Assembly (NCBI GenBank): GCA_905221605.1
Contig: CAJNDS010002760.1
Coordinates: forward strand, 161,501 to 225,500
DNA from: Symbiodinium natans
Lineage: Eukaryota; Sar; Dinophyceae; Suessiales; Symbiodiniaceae
Direction of reading: 5' to 3'
Length of the DNA stretch: 64,000 bases
Part shown: positions 41,899 through 53,035 of the stretch, one piece after another
Layout: the number at the start of each line of letters is the position of its first letter
Position numbering within the stretch: position 1 is the first letter of the stretch
The notes under the pieces: generated by a model
Told to the model about the DNA's origin: nothing
Database searches by the model: none
Seen by the model: only the letters and a program-made list of their open reading frames with translations
Translations under genes and position numbers: made by a program

Positions 41899-44800
41899 GC
41901 CATGGAGTTCCCCCTAAACCCTAAACCCTAAACCCTAACCCCTAAGCCCCTAAACCCCTAAACCCCTAAACCCCTAAACCCCTAAACCCCTAAACCCCTA
42001 AACCCCTAAACCCCTAAACCCCTAAACCCCTAAACCCCTAAACCCCTAAACCCCTAAACCCCTAAACCCTAAACCCTAAACCCTAAACCCTAACCCCTAA
42101 ACCCTAAACCCTAAACCAGGCCATGGATTTCCAACCTCTGCTGGTGACCTGGACCACCGGTGAGAAGAGCTTCGTGCAACAGGCCATGCATGGTGTGCAC
42201 CGCAGTCGTGCACTTAGGGTTTAGGGTTTAGGGTTTAGGGTTTAGGGTTTAGGGTTGTGGGTTGTGGGTTGTGGGGTTCGGAAGAATTACTCATGGTATT
42301 TTCTTATGGTCCCTATATCAATATACCATAACAACCCCCAAAAATCCAATTCTGATTGTTATTAAGGCCCCTAAATTAGTACCTGTGGCTTGCTTTCAGT
42401 CATGCTCCTCTTGATGGCATGCACTGACCCGGCTTGTGCGTTTCATGGCGTTCGCGTTCAGGCCCTCAACCTTGCATTGTCCATCCGACGCAACGTGCCG
42501 CATCTGGAGCATCGTTTTGTCGTCGTGGCAATGGACGCACGGGCCTACAAGGAGTTGAAGGACGAAGGCTTCCACTCACTTCTGTACTCAAGCGGCACGT
42601 CCGACCTGTCTGACTTGATTTGGAAATTTCGTTGGTGGCTCTTGCTTGTAGCGGTGAGATATGGTTTACGCCTGGCCGTGGTGGACTCCGACGTTGTTGC
42701 GTTTCGAGATCCATTTCCTCTTCTGGGCCATGATGCTGACATGGAGATTGCTACTGAGCATTTCTGGCCACAGAAGCATCTGTGGAAAGGCTGGGGGGCC
42801 CAGAAATAGCTACGTTGGCCTTGGCTGGCAAGAATGCCTATAGGCCTTTATCCGCACTTGTGGCACATGAACTGACTGAGGGCTGAGCCTCAAAACCTGA
42901 ATCTTACCCCCAAACCCTGAACCCTGAACCCTAAACCCTAAACCCCAAAGCCTAATGGTCATTCCTCTTGGAGGCTGGGTACGGCCTGAGGACGATCTTA
43001 GCACTGGCTTCATCTACGTCCAACCATCTCGAAAATTGGGGGCCTTTCTGGATGCCTTTCTTTCGGACCCTCGCACTTGTTTTGGCCTTGCCCTAAACCC
43101 TAAACCGTAAACCTTAAACCCTAAACCCTAAAGACCTAAAGCCAAAAGCCTAAAGAGCCTAAAGAGCCTAAAGAGCCTAAAGAGCCTAAAGAGCCTAAAG
43201 AGCCTAAAGAGCCTAAAGAGCCTAAAGAGCCTAAAGAGCCTAAAGCCTAAAGCCTAAAGAGCCTAAAGCCTAAAGCCAGCAGCCAAAAGCCAAAAGCCAA
43301 AAGCCAAAAGGCCCAGCAGCTGCGGGCTTCCTCTTTCCTCTTTCGCGCGCATCGGGCATCTGGGGCGCTGCTGAACTCAGGCCAACGCCGATGAAGTACT
43401 GCCTGGCAGACTCTTGCGCGACCCGTTCGACCAGAGGGTCTTCAACAAGCAGGGGGCTTGGTTGGAACCCTAAACCCTAAACCCCAAACCCCAAGCCCTA
43501 AAGCCCTACGTACGACCCCAATCTCCCCTAAGCCGACCCAGTGGCACGCTGCAACAACCCTAAGCCCACAACACTCTAGACCCGAGGCTTTTAGGATTCT
43601 GAGCTCAGGGTTTCGACCTTTCGCTCCATCCATGTTGCACCGCTTGCACACGAGTTATACATCGTATCAGCCCCATGGAACCCCATAGTACGGCCTCAAG
43701 CCCGACAGGCCGTGTAAGCCCTTCAGCGCCTATTGTAAGCCAAAACCCCAGACCCTACAAGCCCTATCAGCCTGAACCCTAACCCTTCCAACTCTCGACC
43801 CGATAACCCTGATGTTGCCCAAAACCCTACACGTCCCATAAGACCAGACCATATACACCCTAAAACCCTAAATTTAAAGATCCTCAACCCTAAACAAACC
43901 CTCAGCCATCTACCCTGAATCCAACCCTCAGCCCCCGAACCCTCACCCTAAACCCTAAACCCTAAACCCTAAACCCCAAACCCCAAACCCCAAACCCTAA
44001 ACCCTAAACCCTAAACCCTAAACCCATCCGCAGGTTCGTGCGACGCGTGGCGGCTCGCTGCTCGCCCTGCGTGCAAGGCCTGTACGAGGACCTGGCGCTG
44101 GTGGTGGCGTCAGGCCAGAGCCGGAGCCCGCAAGTTGAGTTTGGGGTTTAGGTTTAGGGTTTAGGGTTTAGGGTTTAGGGTTTAGGGCTTAGTACGGTTT
44201 AGGGTTTAGCTTTTATAAGTTTGCATGCAATCTGCCCTAAATGGGGAGGCTTCGGGCCTTGCCTGGATCTGCGACCTCATTCATCATTTCATATCTTGTG
44301 GCACCAAGTAGAGCCCGTCATGAGACCAACCGCACGTTGAAGTCTTGCAGCAACGTTTGGCCTACGACTGTGCATACGTTGATCATGGGCACCCCTCTCT
44401 AGACTACCTTGGTTCCCCCCTTAGATGACTTTAATTAAGCGTAATTGTCCCCCAAACAGGCCTAAACCCTAAACCCTAAACCCTATACCCTAAACCCTAA
44501 ACCCTAAACCCTAAACCCTAAACCCTAGGGGTAGTATAGAGGGGGATAGTAGGGGGACCCATGAGTTGAGTAGGCGAGGCTGGCCCGGTTGCTGGAGATG
44601 CCCTGCGCGTGCGAGTCCTGGATCCCAGAGAGGCCGCTTTCTGCACGTTTAGGGTTTAGGGTTTAGGGTTTAGGGTTTAGGGTTTAGGGTTCAGGGTTTA
44701 GGGTTTAGGGTTGCCCAAAACCCCAAAATCCCCTGAAGCACCTAAACCCTAAACCCTAAGTCCCCTCAAGGCACTCCTCCCCCCCAAAAACCCTAAAGGG

Positions 44801-45300
44801 GGCCTTCCGTCGAGTGCCTTAGGTCGTGGCCAATGGGGTGAATTTCTTCTGGCGAAAAGCTCATCTTCAAGGCCTTCGGAACGCAGGGGATTGAGGATTC
44901 AGGGATTGTAGGGTATATGGGCTTTAGGGTTTAGGAGCTTGTCTCGGGGCTTTAGGGTTTAGGGATTTTGGGTTTAGGGGCTTTATTTGTAATTTTAGGG
45001 TCAAGGGGCTTTAGGGTTTAATTAGAGGTTTCAGACAATCAGGGGCTTCGTGCTCCTATTCTATTTTTCCGGGGAAGCTGTTTTCTTCTCCCCAGATGTC
45101 GTCCGAAAGTATGCTTCCCCACATTTTTCGCAGTCGCATCCTCAAGGCCCGCGGACCATGCCTGCCTTGGCTCACGCGAACGGCGTTGGGCCGAAAGAAT
45201 ATTTCCTCCAAGATCGGGGCGTCTGGTTCCTGGATGACCTCCGCGACTCCCGGGCGCATATGTGGGATGTCTTGGGGCTCTTCGCCCTGTACACCCCTGA
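41836..45300 (+). CDS. GT77-type nucleotide-diphospho-sugar transferase, split gene
   Basis: Glycosyltransferases of this fold (PF03407) transfer a sugar from a nucleotide donor to glycan or protein, normally as Golgi type II membrane proteins. Exons: 41836-41898, 42120-42209 (LLVTWTTGEKSFVQQA), 42400-42789 (core with DSDVVAFRDPF, the DxD metal/nucleotide motif), 42955-43089 (DDLSTGFIYVQPSRKLGAF), 43381-43446 (RDPFDQRVFN), 44034-44133, 44574-44647 (LRVRVLDPREAAF), 44823-44882 (VVANGVNFFWRK) and 45096-about 45300 (ALAHANGVGPKE). These are the family's usual motifs in order: DxD, STGFIY, DQxxFN, LDP, and the late HAN. Introns hold telomere-like repeats, a nonamer array and a MITE. The N-terminus and possibly the last exon lie outside this span. 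No signal anchor was located. The acceptor substrate cannot be inferred. Confidence 0.85.
41913..42117 (-). repeat. CCCCTAAA octamer array filling a GT77 intron
   Basis: About 15 octamers CCCCTAAA flanked by CCCTAAA heptamers. They make up almost the whole intron between two GT77 exons. Confidence 0.93.
42120..42209 (+). CDS. GT77 exon LLVTWTTGEKSFV
   Basis: Corresponds to the first beta strand of the fold (vlvT...). It ends CGT|GCACTT before a TTTAGGG array. Confidence 0.75.
42285..42388 (+). mobile_element. MITE-like family 6, inside a GT77 intron
   Basis: ATTACTCATGGTATTTTCTT to TTATTAAGGCCCCTAAATTA, ending about 12 bases before the acceptor of the 42400 exon. Confidence 0.7.
42400..42789 (+). 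CDS. GT77 exon with the DxD motif
   Basis: Largest exon, about 130 codons, after TGCTTTCAG. Contains LNLALSIRRNV, HRFVVVAMD, WWLLLVAVRYGLRLAVVDSD and DVVAFRDPFPLL. In frame, TAG comes at 42807, so splicing probably occurs at AAAG|GCTGGG. Confidence 0.85.
42955..43089 (+). CDS. GT77 exon DDLSTGFIYVQPS
   Basis: MVIPLGGWVRPEDDLSTGFI then YVQPSRKLGAFLDAFLSDP. STGFIY is the family's NTGFxY-like motif. Donor CTT|GCCCTA joins the next exon's GCC. Confidence 0.83.
43130..43315 (+). repeat. AAAGAGCCT nonamer array inside the GT77 gene
   Basis: Ten or more AAAGAGCCT units pass into AAAGCCT and then AAAAGCC units; it lies between the 42955 and 43381 exons. Confidence 0.9.
43381..43446 (+). CDS. GT77 exon DPFDQRVFN
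   Basis: Follows CTGAACTCAG. The D-Q-x-x-F-N motif is typical. A GC donor at AA|GCAGGG joins in frame to 44034. Confidence 0.8.
44034..44133 (+). CDS. GT77 exon (CVQGLYEDLALVVASGQ)
   Basis: 100 bases between ATCCGCAG and CAA|GTTGAG. The frame FVRRVAARCSPCVQGLYEDL is continuous with the preceding and following exons; the segment itself is not a conserved motif. Confidence 0.6.
44574..44647 (+). CDS. GT77 exon LRVRVLDPREAAF
   Basis: GEAGPVAGDALRVRVLDPRE then AAFCT. LRVRVLDP matches the strand preceding the late part of the domain. A TTTAGGG array follows at once. Confidence 0.7.
44823..44882 (+). CDS. GT77 exon VVANGVNFFWRK
   Basis: Follows GTGCCTTAG; NGVNFFWRKAHLQGL resembles the family's DGVNFF segment. 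Conventional GT-AG splicing from the previous exon gives a stop; frame holds only if one G is shared between the two sites. Confidence 0.7.
45096..45300 (+). CDS. GT77 exon with the late HAN motif
   Basis: Follows TCTCCCCAG. DVVRKYASPHF, MPALAHANGVGPKEYFLQ, DRGVWFLDDLRDSRAHMWDV and LGLFALYTP. HANG followed by K and W-F is the conserved end of the domain. Read through, the frame stops at 45334 inside a CCCTAAA repeat. Confidence 0.82.
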
Positions 45301-45389
45301 ACCCCAAATTCAGCTCCGGAACCCTAAACCCTGAACCCTCCTAAACCCTAAACCACTCTTTCATATATAATATAAATGTTAATGACTTT

Positions 45390-45968
45390 GCGGGCAAGGT
45401 CCTATATTTAGCGGGCAAGGTCCTATATTTAGCGGGCAAGGTCATATATTTAGCGGGCAAGGTCATATATTTAGCGGGCAAGGTCATATATTTAGCGGGC
45501 AAGGTCATATATTTAGTGGGCAAGGTCCATTGGCTAAAAAAAGACCTTGCCCACTAAATATATGACCTTGCCCGCTAAAGGGCGACCTTGCCCACTAAAT
45601 ATAGGACCTTGCCCGCTAAATATAGGACCTTGCCCGCTAAATATAGGACCTTGCCCGCTAAATATATGACCTTGCCCGCTAAATATATGGCCCGGGCCAG
45701 GTCATATATTTAGCGGGCAAGGTCATATATTTAGCGGGCAAGGTCCTATATTTAGCGGGCCAGGTCATATATTTAGCGGGCAAGGTCATATATTTAGCGG
45801 GCAAGGTCCTATATTTAGCGGGCAAGGTCCTATATTTAGCGGGCAAGGTCCTATATTTAGCGGGCAAGGTCCTATATTTAGCGGGCAAGGTCCTATATTT
45901 AGTGGGCAAGGTCATATATTTAGCGGGCAAGGTCATATATTTAGCGGGCAAGGTCATATATTTAGCGG
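45390..45968. repeat. 21-bp repeat in three blocks of alternating orientation
   Basis: Unit GGGCAAGGTCATATATTTAGC with an A/C variant (GTCCTATATTT). Forward 45395-45530, reverse 45541-45695, forward 45697-45968. The adjoining blocks can pair over about 130 bases. Spurious LPAKYMT frames result. Confidence 0.93.
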
Positions 45969-46136
45969 CCACCCCCCACCCCCGCCCCCCACAACCCACC
46001 TACCCCCCCCCCACCCTCCCACCCCCCCCCCCCCCACCCCCCCCCCCACCCCCCAACCGCCCCCCCCCCTAAAAAAAAAACCCAACACCACTCCCCTCCC
46101 CGGCCCCGGACCCCCCCCCCCCCCCGCCCCCCCCCC
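45969..46136 (+). repeat. C-rich low-complexity tract
   Basis: About 165 bases, mostly C with A and T interruptions, between the 21-bp arrays and the left end of giant-element copy 2. A poly-G/poly-C tract also precedes copy 1 (35175-35319). Confidence 0.9.
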
Positions 46137-48845
46137 GTGGGTGGCTTAAATAGGGTCTATTTGGAAGCTGGGACTCGGGTTTTCTTATAGCCATACACGT
46201 TTCCACGAGGGTACGCTGCTGTCACGTCAGTCGTACTATGGAGGCCTCAGGAACAAGAACCAGGTAGTTCCTCTTTTCTCTTCTCTTTTTCTCCTCAATC
46301 CTAAAGTCGAAGGCTCTCGTGAGGAGAAGAGAAGGGAGAGAAGGAGGGAAAGATAAGAGGAACACAATTTTCATGGGAAGAGCCAAGAAAAGAATAGAAG
46401 AGAGATAAAACAAGGCGCAAAGAAGATGGTACTCTTCTTTATCTATCCTCTCTCCCTTATCTCTCCGTTCCCTCTGTCTTTTCAAAATGAGAAAAACAAA
46501 AAGAAAGATGAAAAGAAGAAGGGTTAGGAAAAGAGCCGAAGAGATAGGCCGAAAAGAGGGGTATGGTGAAGTACGGCAAAGGTCCACGCACAAGGAGTCA
46601 CCTTCTGCTTACCCTTCCCCTGCTTGATTTTACAAGCTCCTTTCTTGTGTTTTATCAGTTAAAATTAAAAGGAAACAGAAGGAGAGAAGGGAAAGGGAAG
46701 TGAGAGAGGAGAGACAACAAGGAGGCCATTTTAATTTCATGTGAGTTATCAAAAGGAATGCAATATTATGGGAAGAGCAATGGAAAAAAAGAGTGGAAGA
46801 GAAATTAAGACAGGAGAGGGAGGTGCAAAAATAAGGCAAAGAGAAGATGGTGCCGTGTTCATCTCACCTCTCGTTCTTATCTTCCTCTTCTCTGGTTCTT
46901 TTCCCTGTGAAATAAAAAAACAAAAGGAAGGACAATGAACATATAAAGGAACCCGTTTTCGTTTTCCGTTTGGGCACAAGGAAAAACAGAGGCGATAGGG
47001 CGAGAGGAGGGGTTTGCTGAAGCATGGGGAGGGTGTACGGGCAAGGGGCCAACTCCGCCCACTTCCCCCATCCATTGAAAGAGGAAAAGGAACAGGGCCT
47101 CCATTCCCCTCTTATTCTTCCTTTCTTGCGTTTTTTTCGTTTAGAAGGGAACAGGAGAAGAGGAGGGAGAGAGAAGGAGAGAGGAGACATAAAAAGGGTT
47201 GCATTTTTAATGGGAAGAGCAAAGAAAAGACCAGAAGAGAGATGATGGGAGAAGAGGAGGAGACAAAACAAGGCGCACAGAAAATGGGCAGATAAGAAGA
47301 GAGGAAAGGGAATGACCAAGTACAATGAGGAGTTCTTCAATTTCCCTCCCTATCTCTTATGTTACTTTTCCTTCTTGTGGGGTGTCCCTTTTCTCTTGAA
47401 GATGCAGAAAACGATTGAACAGGACACCCGTTCCATCGCCCATATGTAGGGAAAGAGAGAGAATCATGAGCATCAGCTGGGCTTGCTGCCAATCCAACAT
47501 GGGCGTCCCTTTTAATCGCATTATGTGTCCTTTTTTCTCGCTTGAAGATGCAGAAAACGATCCAAAAGCACATCTGTTGGAGGAAGAGAGAAGGAGAGAG
47601 GAGAGATACCAAGGATTGCATATTTAATGGGAAGAGCAAGGAAGAGAATAGAAGACAGATGAATAGAGAAGATGGCGCTCTTCTTTGTCTATTCTCTCTC
47701 CCTTGTTTCTCCCTTCCCTCTTTCTTTTCGAAATGAGAAAAACAAAAAGGAAGAACTATGAGAAGGAGAAGAATAAGGAAAGGAACAGAAGAGATAGGCC
47801 GAGAGGATGAATATGATGGAGTATTATGGAAAGGCTCACGCGCAAGGAGTCACCCTCTGCTTACCTTTTCACTGCTTTATCATATGAGTTCCTTTCTTGT
47901 GTTTTATCAGTTAAAAGGAAGCGGAAGAAGAGAAGGGAAAGGGAAGTGAGAGAGGAAAGATAACAAGGATGCTATGTTTCCCGAAGCGTGCTGCAAGGAA
48001 TAGAAGAGACAGGAAGCAAGGAGACGGAATCACAAAATAAGGCGCAAAGCTGTACATATCATCTCTCCCTTGTCTCTCCCTATTCCCTTTCGAACTAGAA
48101 AAAACCATTCTTGCTTTTCACAGATAGGTTCCCTCTCTCCTCTTCAGGAAATCCCCTTTCCCTTATGTTGCTTTTTGAAGCGAATAAGAAAAATAGCAGA
48201 TAAGAAGAGAGGAAAGGGTCAATTTCCCTCCCTATCTCTTATGTTGCTTTTCCTTCTTGTGGGGTGTCCCTGTTTCTCTTGAAGATGCAGAAAACGATTG
48301 AAAAGGACACCCGTTCCATCGCCCATGTGTAGGGAAAGAGAGAGAATCATGAGCATCAGCTGGGCTTGCTGCCAATCCAACATGGGCGTCCCTTTTAATC
48401 GCAGTCTGTGTCCTTTTTTCTCGCTTGAAGATGCAGAAAACGATCCAAAAGCACATCTGTTGGAGGAAGAGAGAAGGAGAGAGGAGAGATACCAAGGATT
48501 GCATATTTAATGGGAAGAGCAAGGAAGAGAATAGAAGACAGATGAATAGAGAAGAGGGAGAGACAAAACAAGGCGCAGAGAAGATGGCACTCTTCTTTAT
48601 CTATTCTCTCTCCCTTGTTTCTCCCTTCCCTCTTTCTTTTCGAAATGAGAAAAACAAAAAGGAAGAACTATGAGAAGGAGAAGAGTAAGGAAAGGAACAG
48701 AAGAGATAGGCCGAGAGGATGAATATGATGGAGTATTATGGAAAGGCTCACGCGCAAGGAGTCACCCTCTGCTTACCTTTCCACTGCTTTATCATATGAG
48801 TTCCTTTCTTGTGTCTTATCAGCAGAAGAGAAGGGAAAAGCAAAA

Positions 48846-50987
48846 ATTGAGCCCAACATTTTAGGACCAGGGCTTGCGATCTGACTCTTTGGAGCAAAAA
48901 TCGATTCCAAAATCTTAGGGACCAGGGCTTGCGATGTTACTCTTTGGAGCAAGAAATGAGCCCAAAATCTTAAAGACCGGGGCTTGCGATTTCACCTTTT
49001 GGAGCAAATACTGGGCCCAAAATCTTAGGGACCAGGGCTTGCAATTTGACTCCGTGGAGCACAAATTGACCCCGAAATCTTAGGGACCAGGGCTTGCGAT
49101 TTGACTCTGTGGAGCACAAATCGACCCCGAAAACTTAGGGACCAGGGCTTGCGATTTGACTCTTTGGAGCAAAAATCGACCCAAAAATCTGAGGGACCAG
49201 GGCTTGCGATTTTACTCTTTGGCGCAAAAACTGGGCCCCAAATCTTAGGGACCAGGGCTTGCGATGTCACTCTTTGGAGCAAAATTGAACCCAAAGTCTT
49301 AGGGACCAGGGCTTGCGATTTGACTTTTTGGAGCAAAAACTGGGCCCAAAATCTTAGGGACAAGGGCTTGCGATGTCACTCTTTGGAGCAAAAAATGAAC
49401 CCAAAATCTTAGGGGCCAGGGCTTGCGATTTGACTCTTTGGAGCAAAAACTGGGCCCCAAATCTTAGGGACCAGGGCTTGCGATTTGACTCTTTGGAGCA
49501 AAAATTGAACCCAAAATCTTAGGGACCAGGGCTTGCGATTTGACTTTTCGGAGCAAAAACTGGGCCCAAGATCTTAGGGACCAGGGCTTGCGATGTCACT
49601 CTTTGGAGCAACAATGAATGCAAAATCTTAGGGACCAGGGCCTGCGATTTGACTCTTTGGAGCAAAAATTGAACCCAAAATCTTAGGGACCAGGGCTTGC
49701 GATTTGACTCTTTGGAGCAAAAACTGGGCCCAAGATCTTAGGGACCAAGGGCTTGCGATGTCACTCTTTGGAGCAAAAAATGAACCCAAAATCTTAGGGA
49801 CCAGGGCTTGCGATTTGACTCTTTGGAGCAAAAACTGGGCCCCAAATCTTAGGGACCAGGGCTTGCGATGTCACTCTTTGGAGCAAAAAACGAACCCAAA
49901 ATCTTAAGGACCAGGGCTTGCGATGTCACTCTTTGGAGCAAAAATTGAACCCAAAATCTTAGGGACCAGGGCTTGCGATTTGAATCTTTGGAGCAAAAAC
50001 TGGGCCCCAAATCTTAGGGACCAGGGCTTGCGATGTCACTCTTTGGAGCAAAAAATGAACCCAAAATCTTAGGGACCAGGGCTTGCGATGTTACTCTTTG
50101 GAGCAAAAACTGGGCCCCAAATCTTAGGGACCAGGGCTTGCGATGTCACTCTTTGGAGCAAAAATTGAACCCAAAATCTTAGGGACCAGGGCTTGCGATT
50201 TCACTCTTTGGAGCAAAAACTGGGCCCCAAATCTTAGGGACCAGGGCTTGCGATTTGACTCTTTGGAGCAAAAATTGAACCCAAAATCTTAGGGACCAGG
50301 GCTTGCGATTTGACTCTTCGGAGCAAAAACTGGGCCCCAAATCTTAGGGACCAGGGCTTGCGATGTTACTCTTTGGAGCAAAGATTGAACCCAAAATCTT
50401 AGGGACTAGGGCTTGCGATTTGACCCTTTGGAGCAAAAACTGGGCCCAAAATCTTAGGGACCAGGGCTTGCGATTTGACTCTTTGGAGCAACTGGTCCCA
50501 AGATCTTAGGGACCAGGGCTTGCGATGTCACTCTTTTGGGCAAGAAATGAGCCCAAAATCTTAGGGAGCAGGGCTTGCGATTTGACCCTTTGGAGCAAAA
50601 ACTGTGCCCCAAATCTTAGGGACCAGGGCTTGCGGTTTGACTCTGTGGAGCAAAAATTGAACCCGAAATCTTCGGGGCCAGGGCTTGCGATTTGACTCTT
50701 CGGAGCAAGAAATGAGCCCAAACTCTTAAGGACCAGGGCTTGCTTTGGAGCAAAAAACTGAGTCCAAAATCTTAGGGACCAGGGCTTGCGATTTGACTCT
50801 TTGGAGCAAAAACTGGGCCCCAAATAATAGGGACCAGGGCTTGCGATGTTACTCTTTGGGGCAAGAAATGAGCCCAAAATCTTAGGGACCAGGGCTTGCG
50901 ATGTTACTCTTTGGGGCAAGAACTGAGCTCAAAATCTTAGGGACCAGGGCTTGCGATGTCACTTTTTGGAGCAAAAACTGTGCCCTA
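48846..50987 (+). repeat. About 57-bp tandem repeat, GGGACCAGGGCTTGCGAT type
   Basis: About 37 units, each ACCAGGGCTTGCGAT then TGACTCTTTGGAGCAAAAA and a variable CTGGGCCC or TTGAACCC half before AAATCTTAGGG. Two alternating half-variants suggest a higher-order dimer. Confidence 0.9.
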
Positions 50988-51345
50988 GTATTGGGGGGAG
51001 GAGGGCTCGTGATTTAGTATTGGGAGGAGGCCCGGGCTCGTAAATTAGTATTGCGGGGAGGCCCGGCTCGTGATTTAGTATTGCGGGAGGCCCGGGCTCG
51101 TGATTTAGTATTGGGGGGAGGCCCGGGCTCGTGATTTAGTATTGGGGGGAGGCCCGGCCTCGTAATTTGGAGGCCCGGGCTCGGGATTTAGCCCGGGCTC
51201 GTGATTTAGTATTGGGGGGAGGCCCGGGCTCGTGATTTAGTATTGCGGGAAGGCCCGGGCTCGTAATTTAGTATTGGGGGGAGGCCCGGGCTCGTGATGT
51301 AGTATTGGGGGGAGGCCCGGGCTCGTGGTTTAGTATTGGGGGGAG
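50988..51345 (+). repeat. 31-bp tandem repeat (GGCCCGGGCTCGTGATTTAG)
   Basis: About 11 units of GGCCCGGGCTCGTGATTTAG plus TATTGGGGGGA; matched by 40076-40440 in copy 1. Confidence 0.9.
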
Positions 51346-52320
51346 GAGGATGCCCCAGCCCCCACCCCCCATTTGGAAATAGATGAATTAATTGAATTAA
51401 TTGAAATAGTTGAATTAATTCAATTAATTCAATTAATTGATTTATTTCCAAAGGGGAGGTGCAAATTAATTGAATTAATTGAATTAATTCAGTTATTTCA
51501 ATTAATTCAAGTAATTCATTTATTTCCAAATGGGGGGGATTCCCCAGCCCCCACCCCCCCCCCTTGGAAATAAATGAATTAGTTGAATTAATTGAATTAA
51601 TTGAATTAATTCAATTAATTCAATTAATTCAATTAATTCATTTATTTCCAAAGGGGAGGTGGAATTAATTGAATTAATTGAATTAATTAAATGATTTTTA
51701 TTAATTCAATTAATTCAATTAATTCAATTAATTCAATTAATTCAATTAATTCAATTAATTCAATTAATTCAATTAATTCAATTAATTCATTTATTTCCAA
51801 ATGGGGGGGATTCCCCAGCCCCCACCCCCCCGCTTTGGAAATAAATGAATTAATTGAATTAATTGAATGAATTCAATTAATTCAATTAATTCAATTAATT
51901 CAATTAATTCAATTAATTCAATTAATTCATGTATTTCCAAAGGGGGGGTGGAATTAATTGAATTAACTGAATTAATTCAATTATTTCAATTAATTCAATT
52001 AATTCAATTAATTCATTTATTTCCAAAGGGGGGGGAGGGGTGGGGGCTGGTGAATCCCCCCATTTGGAAATAATTGAATTAATTGAATTAATTGAATTAA
52101 TTGAATTAATTGAATCAATTCAATTCATTCAATTAATTCAATTAATTCCACCCCCCCCTTTGGAAATAAATGAATTAATTGAACTAATTCAATTAATTCA
52201 ATTAATTCAATTAATTCAATTAATTCAATTAATTCAATTAATTCATTGATTTCCAAAGGGGGGGGGGTGGGGGCTGGGGAATCCCCCCCATTTGGAAATG
52301 AATGAACTAATTGAACGAAA
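51346..52320. repeat. Array of AATTGAATT/AATTCAATT palindromes
   Basis: Units run from TTTGGAAATAAATGAATTAA through AATTGAATT repeats, switch to AATTCAATT repeats and end TTAATTCATTTATTTCCAAA. Each unit is one long palindrome, separated by GGGGATTCCCCAGCCCCCAC linkers. Confidence 0.9.
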
Positions 52321-53035
52321 CTATTTAAACTATCGCGGCTCGATTTGGCCAAATTTTGCCGGGCAGCCTGCGGGCAAAATTTGGCCAAATCGGGCTGCTC
52401 TTCGTATGCCATGAGAAATGCGCGGCTCGATTTGGCCAAATTTTGCCCGGAGGCTGCCCGGCAAAATTTGGCCAAATCGAGCCACGCATTTCTCAGCGCG
52501 TACGACGAGCAGCCCGATTTGGCCAAATTTTGCCCGCAGACTTCCCGGCAAATTTTGGCCAAATCGAGCCGCGATAGTTTAAATAATTTCGGGCCTCCAG
52601 AAAGGCGCGGTTCGATTTGGCCAGATTTTGCCGGGCAGTCTGCGGGCAAAATTTGGCCAAATCGGGCTGCTCGTCGAACGCGATGAGAAATGCGCGGCTC
52701 GATTTGGCCAAATTTTGCCGGGCAGCCTCCGGGCAAAATTTGGCCAAATCGAGCCCGCCTTTCTGAAGGCCCGAAATTTTAACTTCGCGGCTCGATTTGG
52801 CCAAAATTTTGCCGGGCGCTTCAGGGCAAAATTGGCAATCGGGTCCCTTCGTTATGCGAATGAGAAATGCGTGGCTCGATTTGGCCAAATTTTGCCCGGA
52901 GGCTGCCCGGCAAAATTTGGCACATCGAGCCGCGATAGTTTACATAATTTCGGCGCCTCCAGAAAAGGCCCGGCTCGAGTGGCAAATTGGCGTGCAGACC
53001 GGGCAAAATTGGCCAAATCGAGCTGGGGGGTGGGG
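52321..53035. repeat. Hairpin-forming TTTGGCCAAATTTTGCC repeats
   Basis: Arms CGATTTGGCCAAATTTTGCC and GGCAAAATTTGGCCAAATCG surround short GC-rich loops and recur about every 110 bases; second block at 54771-55480. Confidence 0.9.

Noticed and set aside
45341-45999. LPAKYMT repeat proteins on the minus strand
   Set aside because: A 21-bp satellite is open by periodicity only.
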